Origin: CAVPGH01 sp046726955
GTDB lineage: Bacteria > Acidobacteriota > Vicinamibacteria > Fen-336
Assembly: GCA_046726955.1 (NCBI GenBank)
Contig: JBKPBQ010000616.1
Coordinates: forward strand, 1 to 5,855
Length of the DNA: 5,855 bases
Direction: 5' to 3'
Below are positions 1 through 4,979 of this stretch, piece by piece. The translations under genes and the position numbers were made by a program. Position 1 is the stretch's first letter, and the number at the start of each line of letters is the position of its first letter. The notes under the pieces are model-generated. The model was given only the letters and a program-made list of their open reading frames with translations, was not told where the DNA came from and did no database searches.

Positions 1-39
1 CAGTTGTCGTCGGCAGCGTCAGATGTGTATAAGAGACAG
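1..39 (+). other. Untrimmed Nextera (Tn5) sequencing adapter at contig end
   Basis: Bases 7-20 read TCGTCGGCAGCGTC and bases 21-39 read AGATGTGTATAAGAGACAG. Together they are the Illumina Nextera Read 1 transposase adapter, the second part being the 19-base Tn5 mosaic end. Bases 1-6 (CAGTTG) lie outside the adapter on the flow-cell side, so they may be the end of an index or noise. Real insert DNA should begin at base 40. Translated in the frame of the first gene, the adapter gives a false N-terminus SSAASDVYKRQ. In a second frame it gives MCIRDR. This is a library-preparation artefact, not a mobile element. Confidence 0.97.
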
Positions 40-2124
40 AGCGTGGAGCGGCTGCGGGACCTCGCCTACGACCTCTGGTGGGGGTGGTCGCCCCTGTGCA
101 CGCGGCTGTTCGCGTGGATCGACCCCGAGCACTGGCGCCGCTACCACAACCCGGTGCAGCTGCTCATCAACGTCGAGCCGCGGCAGTGGATGCGGCTCCT
201 CTCCGACTCCGAGTTTCGGCGCACCTACGAGGCGGTGATCCAGAAGCTCGACGAGTACCGCTCGCGCCCGCGGTGGGTGGCGGAGCACGGCCTCGACCTC
301 CCCGGCCCCGTCGCCTACTTCTCGATGGAGTTCGGCATCCACGAGTCGCTCGGTGTCTACTCCGGCGGCCTTGGGATCCTCGCCGGCGACCACTGCAAGG
401 CCGCGAGCGACCTCGGGGTGCCGCTCGTGGGCGTAGGCCTCCTCTACCGGTCCGGCTACTTCCGCCAGACGGTGGACGGCGACGGATTCCAGCAGCACAT
501 CTTCCCCGACTACGACTTCGCGCGCCTGCCCATCCTGCCCGTGCAGTCTCCGGGCGGAGGAGTGCTCACGGTGCCCGTCGACCTTCCCGGCCGCGTCGTG
601 CAGGCCGCGGTCTGGAAGGCGCAGGTGGGACGCGTGCCCGTGCTCATGCTCGACACGGACATCCCCCTCAACGACCCCGCGGACCGTCCCATCACGGGCG
701 TCCTCTACGTCCGCGGCCGCGAGATGCGGCTCTGCCAGGAGATCGTGCTCAGCGTGGGGGGCGTGCGCGCGCTCGTCGCCCTCGGCATCCAGCCCGCGGT
801 CTGGCACATGAACGAAGGGCACGTCGCCTTCCTGAACCTGGAGCGCGCGCGCGAGCGCGTGCGCGAAGGCGACGGCCTCGCCGACGCGCTGAAGGCGGTG
901 GCGCGCAACACCGTCTTCACCACGCACACCCCGGTGCCCGCGGGCAACGAAACTTTCGACCGCAAGCTCGTCCGCCGCTACCTCGACTTCTGGGTCCGCG
1001 AGGTGGGCTGCGACCCCGACGAGGCGCTCGCCCTCGGCGCCGACAACGGCAACTTCAACATGACCGCGCTCGCCATCCGGATGTCGTCGCGCACGAACGG
1101 CGTGAGCAAGCTGCACGCGAAGGTGTCCTCGGCCATGTGGCGGCACGTCTTCGACGGCGGCAGCGAGGAGCCGGTGGGCGCGATCACGAACGGCGTCCAC
1201 AGCGAGAGCTGGATCGGGCCGGAGATGCGCTCGTTCTACACGCAGCACCTCGACCCTCACTGGGAGGAGCACCTCCTGGAGCCCGAGTTCTGGACGAAGA
1301 TCCGCGACGTCCCCGACGCGGGGCTGTGGGCGGCGCACCGGTCGCAGAAGGAGCGCCTCGTGCGCTTCGTGCGGGAGCGCGTGCGCCTGCAGTCGGCGCG
1401 GCACGGCCTCTCTCCGGACGAGCTTCGGATGGTGGAGAGCCTCCTCGATCCCCACGCCCTCACCATCGGCTTCGCCCGCCGCTTCGCCACCTACAAGCGG
1501 GCCTTCCTGATCCTCGCCGACCTCGACCGCCTGCGCGCGCTCGTCGCCGACCCGGCGCGGCCCGTGCAGCTCATCTTCGCGGGCAAGGCCCATCCCGCGG
1601 ACCGCGAGGGCCAGGAGGTGATCCGCCGGATCGTCGTGCTCACCAAGGGGGAGTTCCAGGGCAAGCTCGTGTTCCTGGAGGACTACGACATCGAGATCGG
1701 CCGGGCCATGGTCCAGGGCTGCGACGTCTGGCTCAACACCCCTCGCCGTCCCCAGGAGGCGAGCGGCACGAGCGGGCAGAAGGTGCCGATCAACGGCGGC
1801 GTCAACGTGAGCATCCTCGACGGCTGGTGGGCGGAGGGCTTCCGCGGCGACAACGGCTGGGCCATCGGCGACGACAAGGTGGACCCGGACACCGCGGTCC
1901 AGGACCAGAGCGATGCGGAGTCGCTCTACAGGATCCTGTCGGAAGACGTCGTGCCGCGGTTCTTCACGCGGGACGAGGGGGGCCTGCCGCGCCTCTGGAT
2001 CCAGACCATGAAGGCCTCGATCGAGTCGGTGGTCGCCCCCTTCAGCGCGACCCGCATGGTTCGCGACTACGTCCGCGACTGCTACGTCCCCGCGTCGGGA
2101 GCCAAGGGGCCGGGGCCGGAGTAG
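40..2124 (+). CDS. glgP: Alpha-glucan (glycogen) phosphorylase, GT35, 5'-partial
   Basis: This enzyme removes glucose units from the non-reducing ends of glycogen or maltodextrin with inorganic phosphate, giving glucose-1-phosphate; it is cytoplasmic and PLP-dependent. There are 694 genomic residues (numbered from base 40). The N-terminus (LRDLAYDLWWGW) is typical of the DUF3417-type bacterial/archaeal alpha-glucan phosphorylases rather than the longer muscle/E. coli GlgP type. Family signatures follow in order: SMEFGIHES and YSGGLGILAGDH (about 95-118), WHMNEGH (255-261), FTTHTPVPAGNETF (293-306), ITNGVH (382-387), RFATYKR (481-487, phosphate/substrate site), FAGKAHPAD (513-521) and EASGTSGQK (573-581). 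Lys581 is the expected Schiff-base lysine for PLP. The C-terminus (RDYVRDCYVPA plus a short tail) looks natural. The true start is lost at the contig edge; probably only about 10-25 residues are missing. A TTG at base 4 gives an open frame but lies in adapter DNA, so it is not the start. The next gene starts 49 bases downstream. Confidence 0.95.
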   Translation, partial: SVERLRDLAYDLWWGWSPLCTRLFAWIDPEHWRRYHNPVQLLINVEPRQWMRLLSDSEFRRTYEAVIQKLDEYRSRPRWVAEHGLDLPGPVAYFSMEFGIHESLGVYSGGLGILAGDHCKAASDLGVPLVGVGLLYRSGYFRQTVDGDGFQQHIFPDYDFARLPILPVQSPGGGVLTVPVDLPGRVVQAAVWKAQVGRVPVLMLDTDIPLNDPADRPITGVLYVRGREMRLCQEIVLSVGGVRALVALGIQPAVWHMNEGHVAFLNLERARERVREGDGLADALKAVARNTVFTTHTPVPAGNETFDRKLVRRYLDFWVREVGCDPDEALALGADNGNFNMTALAIRMSSRTNGVSKLHAKVSSAMWRHVFDGGSEEPVGAITNGVHSESWIGPEMRSFYTQHLDPHWEEHLLEPEFWTKIRDVPDAGLWAAHRSQKERLVRFVRERVRLQSARHGLSPDELRMVESLLDPHALTIGFARRFATYKRAFLILADLDRLRALVADPARPVQLIFAGKAHPADREGQEVIRRIVVLTKGEFQGKLVFLEDYDIEIGRAMVQGCDVWLNTPRRPQEASGTSGQKVPINGGVNVSILDGWWAEGFRGDNGWAIGDDKVDPDTAVQDQSDAESLYRILSEDVVPRFFTRDEGGLPRLWIQTMKASIESVVAPFSATRMVRDYVRDCYVPASGAKGPGPE

Positions 2125-2173
2125 GGCCGCTCGACGCAGGGTTTCGGCAGGCCTCGGAGACGAGACGCCAGCG

Positions 2174-2506
2174 GTGAGAATCTCGCTCTTCCAGGTCAAG
2201 CTGGTTCACACCATCATCTTCTGGATTCTGAGCCTGTGCACGGTCTACGCGCTCTACAGCGGCATCGCCGATCGCATCACGACGTGGACCTGGGTCGCGG
2301 TCGTCTTGCTGCTGGTCGAGAGTGTGGTCTTGGCAGCATCAGGCTGGACGTGCCCCCTCACGATCCTCGCGGAACGGCGAGGAGCACGACAGGGGTCCGT
2401 GGCCGACATCTTCCTCCCGCGATGGCTCGCGGATCGGATCTTCCCGATCTGCGGGACGATGTACGGGGCGGCGCTCGTCTTGATCGCGTGGCGGATGCTC
2501 GAGTAG
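2174..2506 (+). CDS. Small three-helix membrane protein, unknown function
   Basis: The product has 110 residues with three likely transmembrane segments at about 10-31, 37-57 and 89-107. A polar loop (58-88) between helices two and three carries WTCPLT (58-63), a basic ERRGAR stretch and IFLPRWLADR (79-88). A Cys-Pro-Leu-Thr at the end of a helix recalls small membrane families such as DUF2784, but I cannot assign it to one. Glu49 within helix two and Cys60 and Cys93 at membrane borders are the notable residues. There is no signal peptide cleavage site; the first helix probably acts as an anchor. The start is GTG; a GGAGA at 2156-2160 sits 13 bases upstream, longer than ideal spacing. It follows the phosphorylase by 49 bases and could be co-transcribed, though nothing indicates a shared function. 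Codon use is less GC-rich than in the phosphorylase. Confidence 0.75.
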   Translation: MRISLFQVKLVHTIIFWILSLCTVYALYSGIADRITTWTWVAVVLLLVESVVLAASGWTCPLTILAERRGARQGSVADIFLPRWLADRIFPICGTMYGAALVLIAWRMLE

Positions 2507-2530
2507 AGCGATAGGCTCCGTTCGGCGGAG

Positions 2531-2535
2531 GGAGG
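2531..2535 (+). promoter_or_regulatory. Strong Shine-Dalgarno GGAGG in front of a 28-codon ORF
   Basis: GGAGG lies 7 bases before the GTG at 2543, the best ribosome binding site in the window. It is too far (about 90 bases) from the GTG of the membrane protein at 2626 to serve that gene directly. It is the main reason to consider the intervening short ORF translated. Confidence 0.45.
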
Positions 2536-2542
2536 CGCTGAC

Positions 2543-2629
2543 GTGCAGCTTCGAACGACCGAACTTCGCAACCTCCGTAACCGTTCGGCAAAGAGAGGTT
2601 CCTTGGCCGCGACACTCTCTTCGACGTGA
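2543..2629 (+). CDS. Possible 28-residue leader ORF coupled to the next gene
   Basis: The frame runs from GTG at 2543 for 28 residues (starts MQLRTTELRNLRNRSAK, basic and leucine-containing) to TGA at 2627-2629. The TGA overlaps the GTG start of the next gene in the arrangement GTGA. A perfect GGAGG lies 7 bases upstream, while the downstream membrane-protein gene has no ribosome binding site of its own, so translational coupling would explain how that gene is read. Against it, third-position GC is only about 60% (17 of 28 codons by hand count), well below the flanking genes, and the peptide resembles nothing I know. It could be a leader peptide, a coupling ORF without a peptide function, or chance. 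Confidence 0.35.
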   Translation: MQLRTTELRNLRNRSAKRGSLAATLSST

Positions 2630-2931
2630 CGCGCGGCAAGCTTCGTTTCGTCGCGTCGGTTGCGGGCGTCCTGCTCGCGGGCTACTTCGCCGTCGTCGGC
2701 TGGGCCTGGTCTTCCACGACGAACGACCCGCAGGCGGGCATGGCCATCGGCTTCCTCATGCTCGTCACCCTTTTCCTCCTCGGACTGGCGGGCCTCCTCT
2801 GGTACGCGGTCACTCGTGAGCGCGCCTGGCTCGTCTGGCTCGTCTTCGCGATCTGCGCGTTTCCGTCCCTGAGCCTCGTCGGGCGGGGGATCTACCTGCT
2901 CGTGCGCTGGCTGGAAGGGAACCCGTCATGA
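2626..2931 (+). CDS. Small three-helix membrane protein, unknown function
   Basis: The product has 101 residues. Hydrophobic segments at about 8-28, 40-62 and 67-93 suggest three membrane helices. The N-terminus is basic (TRGKLR), a short polar loop (SSTTNDPQ, 29-36) separates helices one and two, and the tight TRER turn (63-66) separates helices two and three. The likely topology is N-in, C-out, but the C-terminal Arg87 and Arg94 make this uncertain. I do not recognise a family. The GTG start has no nearby Shine-Dalgarno. The frame is open back to base 2581 but offers no better start, and the GTG overlaps the stop of the short upstream ORF, suggesting coupled translation. Its TGA overlaps the ATG of the next gene (ATGA at 2928-2931), so the two are in one operon. 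Confidence 0.75.
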   Translation: MTRGKLRFVASVAGVLLAGYFAVVGWAWSSTTNDPQAGMAIGFLMLVTLFLLGLAGLLWYAVTRERAWLVWLVFAICAFPSLSLVGRGIYLLVRWLEGNPS

Positions 2932-3182
2932 AGACGTTACTCGCGCAGTCCGTGGAGAGCTGGCGGGATTGGCTCGCCGAGCACCACGGCTCCGAGTCCG
3001 AGATCTGGCTCATCTTCCACAAGAAGCACAGCGGAGCGACGTCGATCGACTACAAGGACGCGCTCGACGAAGCCCTGTGCTTCGGTTGGGTGGACAGCCT
3101 GGCAGAGGCCATCGAGCAAGCGGACGAAGTCTGGGACGGTGGAGCTTGGTTCCGTCTCTACGTGAACCGCGACAGCCGATAG
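2928..3182 (+). pseudogene. YdeI/OmpD-associated-type protein, N-terminal fragment
   Basis: Residues 1-58 match the start of the YdeI/OmpD-associated (bacteriocin-protection-like) family. They show a WRDWLAEHH segment, SEIWLIFHKKHSG, then DALDEALCFGWVDS, the family's conserved ALCFGW(I/V)DS core. Full-length members have roughly 190-200 residues. Here, after Leu58 (base 3101), the next 26 residues (AEAIEQADEVWDGGAWF and on) no longer look like the family, and the frame stops at TAG 3180-3182. The usual continuation (an RRLD...RKFTPR-like stretch) is absent from the other two forward frames, so a simple frameshift does not restore it; a 3' deletion or rearrangement fits better. The ATG is well supported: GGAAGGG at 2913-2919 and a 4-base overlap with the upstream gene. 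The last 25 bases overlap the 3' end of the convergent oxidoreductase gene. It might still be expressed as a short protein. Confidence 0.65.
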
Positions 3183-4321
3183 GGCTCGAGGATGTCGACG
3201 GTCACGCCGTCCAGGATCTCGGCGACGGCGAGCTGCCCGATGAGCGGGGCCAGCGTGACGCCGCTGTGCATGGCGGCCACGTAGACGTTGGGGCAGGGGG
3301 CGGCGAACCCGACGATCGGCAGCTCGTCCTTGGGCATCACGCGCCAACCGAGCGTCACTCGGTCGAGGGCCACGCCGCCGAAGACCGGCAGGAATCGAGC
3401 CGCTTCCCGCAGGAGCTGGCGTCCGTACTCGGGGTCCTGATGCGTCACGGGCGAGCCGCCGAAACTCGATCCGGTCACGACGCGTCCGTCGGGTCGCTGC
3501 ACGACGTGGGCGCCGGGGGCCAGCGTGACCCGCTCCAGGTGCTGCGCCTGCGGTGCCGAGTGCGCGAGCACACCCGGCGCGTCCTTGAGGGGAACCGTCA
3601 GCCCGACCATGGCCGCAACGCGAGGTGTGTCCACTCCGCACGCGAGCACCACGGTGTCTGCCTCTATCACGCCCGCCGTCGTCCGGACCGCGCGCACGCG
3701 CCCTGAGTCGCACTCGAAACCGGTGACCTCGCAGGGGTGAACGATCCGCGCGCCGTTCTCCCGCGCACCCGCGATCAGGACCTCGACGGCATGCACGGGA
3801 TCCACGGATCCTTCCTGATCGCTGAAGGACGCAGCAGCGACGGGTCCGGGCGCGACACCCGGCACGAGCCGCCGCAGCTCGGCGTCCTCCACGAGTTGGG
3901 CGCCGTAGCCCCACTGCTGATGGCGGCGCAGGTCGCGCCGCAACGCTTCTGCCTCCTCGCCCGGCGGATACCACTCGACGCTGCCGCCCCACCGGACGCG
4001 CAGCGCGTGCTGGAGCTCGCGGTCGAGCTGCTGCCAGGCCGCCATCCCCAGCCGGTTGAGCTCGAAGTAGGACCGCGGCTGCTTGGAGAAGGTCGCGTTG
4101 ATCCAGGCGAAGGACTTCTCCGTCGCGCCGGCCGCGGGCCGATATTTCTCACAAAGCGTGACCGATGCCCCGCGCCGCGCGAGGTGGAAGGCGATGGAGG
4201 CGCCGATGATGCCTCCGCCCACCACCACGACCTTGCGCGCGGCTTCGGCCGCGACGAGCGGCGCCCGGCGCGCGAGGAGGACGGCGCCGGCGCAGAGGAT
4301 TCCGAAGCGGCGGCGGTCCAT
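3158..4321 (-). CDS. Tat-exported FAD-dependent oxidoreductase, DAO family
   Basis: The 387-residue product is a flavoprotein of the D-amino-acid oxidase/dehydrogenase (DAO) superfamily, which oxidises amino- or amine-type substrates through FAD; the substrate cannot be read from sequence. Residues 1-27 form a probable Tat signal: a twin-arginine patch (DRRRFG, 2-7), a hydrophobic core (7-17), an Arg pair at 18-19 and an AEA cleavage motif at 25-27. The Rossmann FAD site follows at once: KVVVVGGGIIGAS (30-42), with Glu near the end of strand two (LCEK). Further family features are FAWINATF, RWGGSVEWYP, DQEGSVDPVHA, VVLACG, and a C-terminal GWRVMPKDELPIVGF followed by MHSGVTLAP, which closes the FAD site. 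The ATG at 4321 is chosen because it places the Tat motif at the N-terminus; longer readings run into the divergent gene. No Shine-Dalgarno precedes it, but a TAGAAT box does. FAD-loaded folded export fits Tat use. Confidence 0.88.
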   Translation of the reverse strand: MDRRRFGILCAGAVLLARRAPLVAAEAARKVVVVGGGIIGASIAFHLARRGASVTLCEKYRPAAGATEKSFAWINATFSKQPRSYFELNRLGMAAWQQLDRELQHALRVRWGGSVEWYPPGEEAEALRRDLRRHQQWGYGAQLVEDAELRRLVPGVAPGPVAAASFSDQEGSVDPVHAVEVLIAGARENGARIVHPCEVTGFECDSGRVRAVRTTAGVIEADTVVLACGVDTPRVAAMVGLTVPLKDAPGVLAHSAPQAQHLERVTLAPGAHVVQRPDGRVVTGSSFGGSPVTHQDPEYGRQLLREAARFLPVFGGVALDRVTLGWRVMPKDELPIVGFAAPCPNVYVAAMHSGVTLAPLIGQLAVAEILDGVTVDILEPYRLSRFT

Positions 4322-4331
4322 GGCCGGCCAT
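4320..4331. repeat. 12-bp perfect palindrome over the oxidoreductase start
   Basis: ATGGCCGGCCAT is a perfect 12-base palindrome. It spans the first two bases of the oxidoreductase start codon, the 8-base spacer and the last two bases of the TAGAAT box on the minus strand. The palindrome itself is directly visible. A role as an operator at the transcription start is inference, and the GGCCGGCC core could arise by chance in GC-rich DNA. Confidence 0.4.
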
Positions 4332-4335
4332 TCTA
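4330..4335 (-). promoter_or_regulatory. Candidate -10 box for the oxidoreductase (leaderless type)
   Basis: On the minus strand TAGAAT matches 4 of 6 positions of the TATAAT consensus in otherwise very GC-rich DNA. It ends 8 bases before the ATG at 4321, so transcription would begin at or within about two bases of the start codon, leaving almost no leader. No Shine-Dalgarno is present and no clear -35 is seen. Confidence 0.35.
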
Positions 4336-4339
4336 GTCC

Positions 4340-4354
4340 CGACGCCGGGCGTCG
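4340..4354. repeat. 15-bp hyphenated palindrome in the divergent region
   Basis: CGACGCC-G-GGCGTCG is an inverted repeat with 7-base arms around one central base. It lies between the two divergent TAGAAT boxes, 5 bases upstream of the minus-strand box. Its place and symmetry would suit a dimeric repressor or activator site for the oxidoreductase promoter or for both genes. The symmetry is seen; the function is inferred. Confidence 0.4.
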
Positions 4355-4382
4355 CGGCTGACCGCGGGTCCGCCCGCTCGAA

Positions 4383-4388
4383 TAGAAT
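4383..4388 (+). promoter_or_regulatory. Candidate -10 box for the methyltransferase (leaderless type)
   Basis: TAGAAT is followed by six bases and then the GTG start at 4395, exactly where transcription would be expected to begin. A weak -35-like CTGACC lies at 4358-4363 with a 19-base spacer. No Shine-Dalgarno precedes the GTG. The same hexamer stands in the mirror position before the divergent gene. Confidence 0.4.
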
Positions 4389-4394
4389 CGCCGG

Positions 4395-4979
4395 GTGCTG
4401 ACGCCTGCCGAGCGGGAAGCCATCGCGAGCCTCTGGTCGGAGAAGCTGTCGCAGGACGCCCGCGGGCTCCCCAAGTCGGAGCGGCACCGCAACCTCGAGC
4501 CGGCCTCGGCGGAGTTCATCTGCGCTCTCGCCGCGGGTTGCGCGGCCCGCCGCCTCCTCGAGATCGGCGGCTCGAGCGGGCTGTCGACGATTGCCCTGGC
4601 CGCCGCCGCGCGGGAGACCGGCGGGCGCCTCGTCTCGATCGAGATCGAGCGGACGCGTCAGGAACAGGCCCGCCAGCGGCTGAAGGATCTCGGCCTCGCC
4701 GATCACGTGGACTTCGTCCTGGCGGACGCGGGGCAGGTCCTCGGGCAGCATGCAGGCCTGGAGTTCGTCCTGATCGACTGCGAGAAGGACGACTACGAGC
4801 GCTTCCTCGCCATGCTCCGGCTCTCGCCCGGGGCCATCGTGGTCGCGGACAACATCCTTTCGCACGACCTCTGGCACTACGTCGACGCCGTACGCGCCTA
4901 TCCCGGTGTCGAGTCGGTCACGCTGCCGATCGGCAAGGGGCTCGAGGTCAGCCGGTTCGTCAATGGATCGAAAGGCTAG
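4395..4979 (+). CDS. Class I SAM-dependent O-methyltransferase
   Basis: The product is 194 residues, the short form of the caffeoyl-CoA/catechol O-methyltransferase-like fold (Methyltransf_3/24 group), which moves a methyl group from S-adenosylmethionine, usually to a hydroxyl. The SAM-binding motif I is LLEIGGSSGLST (54-65). Strand two ends in the acidic VSIEIE (80-85, ribose contact), and VDFVLADA (105-112) gives the adenine-side Asp111. VLIDCEKDDY (125-134) matches the family's IDADK metal site with Asp128, and VVADNIL (149-155) supplies Asp152-Asn153, the other metal ligands. The metal-site set looks intact, so activity is expected. The C-terminal AVRAYPGVESVTLPIGKGLEVS ending is typical of bacterial members. 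The substrate is unknown. GTG start with no Shine-Dalgarno and a TAGAAT box six bases upstream suggests a leaderless transcript. It is divergent from the oxidoreductase (73 bases between starts) and shares CTAG with the stop of the convergent downstream gene. Confidence 0.87.
   Translation: MLTPAEREAIASLWSEKLSQDARGLPKSERHRNLEPASAEFICALAAGCAARRLLEIGGSSGLSTIALAAAARETGGRLVSIEIERTRQEQARQRLKDLGLADHVDFVLADAGQVLGQHAGLEFVLIDCEKDDYERFLAMLRLSPGAIVVADNILSHDLWHYVDAVRAYPGVESVTLPIGKGLEVSRFVNGSKG

Noticed and set aside
21..39. A transposon end.
   Set aside because: The 19-base mosaic end is directly preceded by the synthetic Nextera primer part, so it comes from library tagmentation, not from a natural Tn5.
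843..865. A run of alternating GC bases that could adopt Z-DNA.
   Set aside because: It encodes the helical ERARERVRE segment of the phosphorylase and is explained by Arg/Glu/Ala codons in a GC-rich genome.
2125..2173. A terminator or promoter between the phosphorylase and the next gene.
   Set aside because: No stem followed by a T-run and no -10/-35 pair is visible in these 49 bases.
19..2199. A 726-codon minus-strand open frame and a 699-codon second plus-strand frame (78-2177) across the phosphorylase.
   Set aside because: Both are shadows of a strongly GC3-biased gene. Their translations are Arg/Ala/His-rich with no domain, and the minus frame's N-terminus (LSLIHI) is adapter sequence.
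3102..3182. A frameshift as the cause of YdeI truncation.
   Set aside because: Translating the other two forward frames after base 3101 does not give the expected family continuation, so loss of sequence is preferred over a single-base error.
2937..3992. A 351-codon minus-strand frame and a 245-codon plus-strand frame (2969-3706) over the YdeI fragment and oxidoreductase.
   Set aside because: Arg/Ala-rich shadow translations without motifs, overlapped by genes with clear family signatures.
3737..4336. A 199-codon plus-strand frame antisense to the oxidoreductase start.
   Set aside because: Low-complexity shadow of the flavoenzyme gene, no ribosome binding site and no recognisable domain.
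4322..4519. A 66-codon N-terminal extension of the oxidoreductase, start at 4519.
   Set aside because: It would bury the twin-arginine signal, cross the TAGAAT box and overlap the divergent methyltransferase; its residues look non-coding.
4149..4877. A 242-codon minus-strand frame crossing the divergent gap.
   Set aside because: It runs antisense through the methyltransferase motifs and out of frame through the oxidoreductase N-terminus; no protein family fits.
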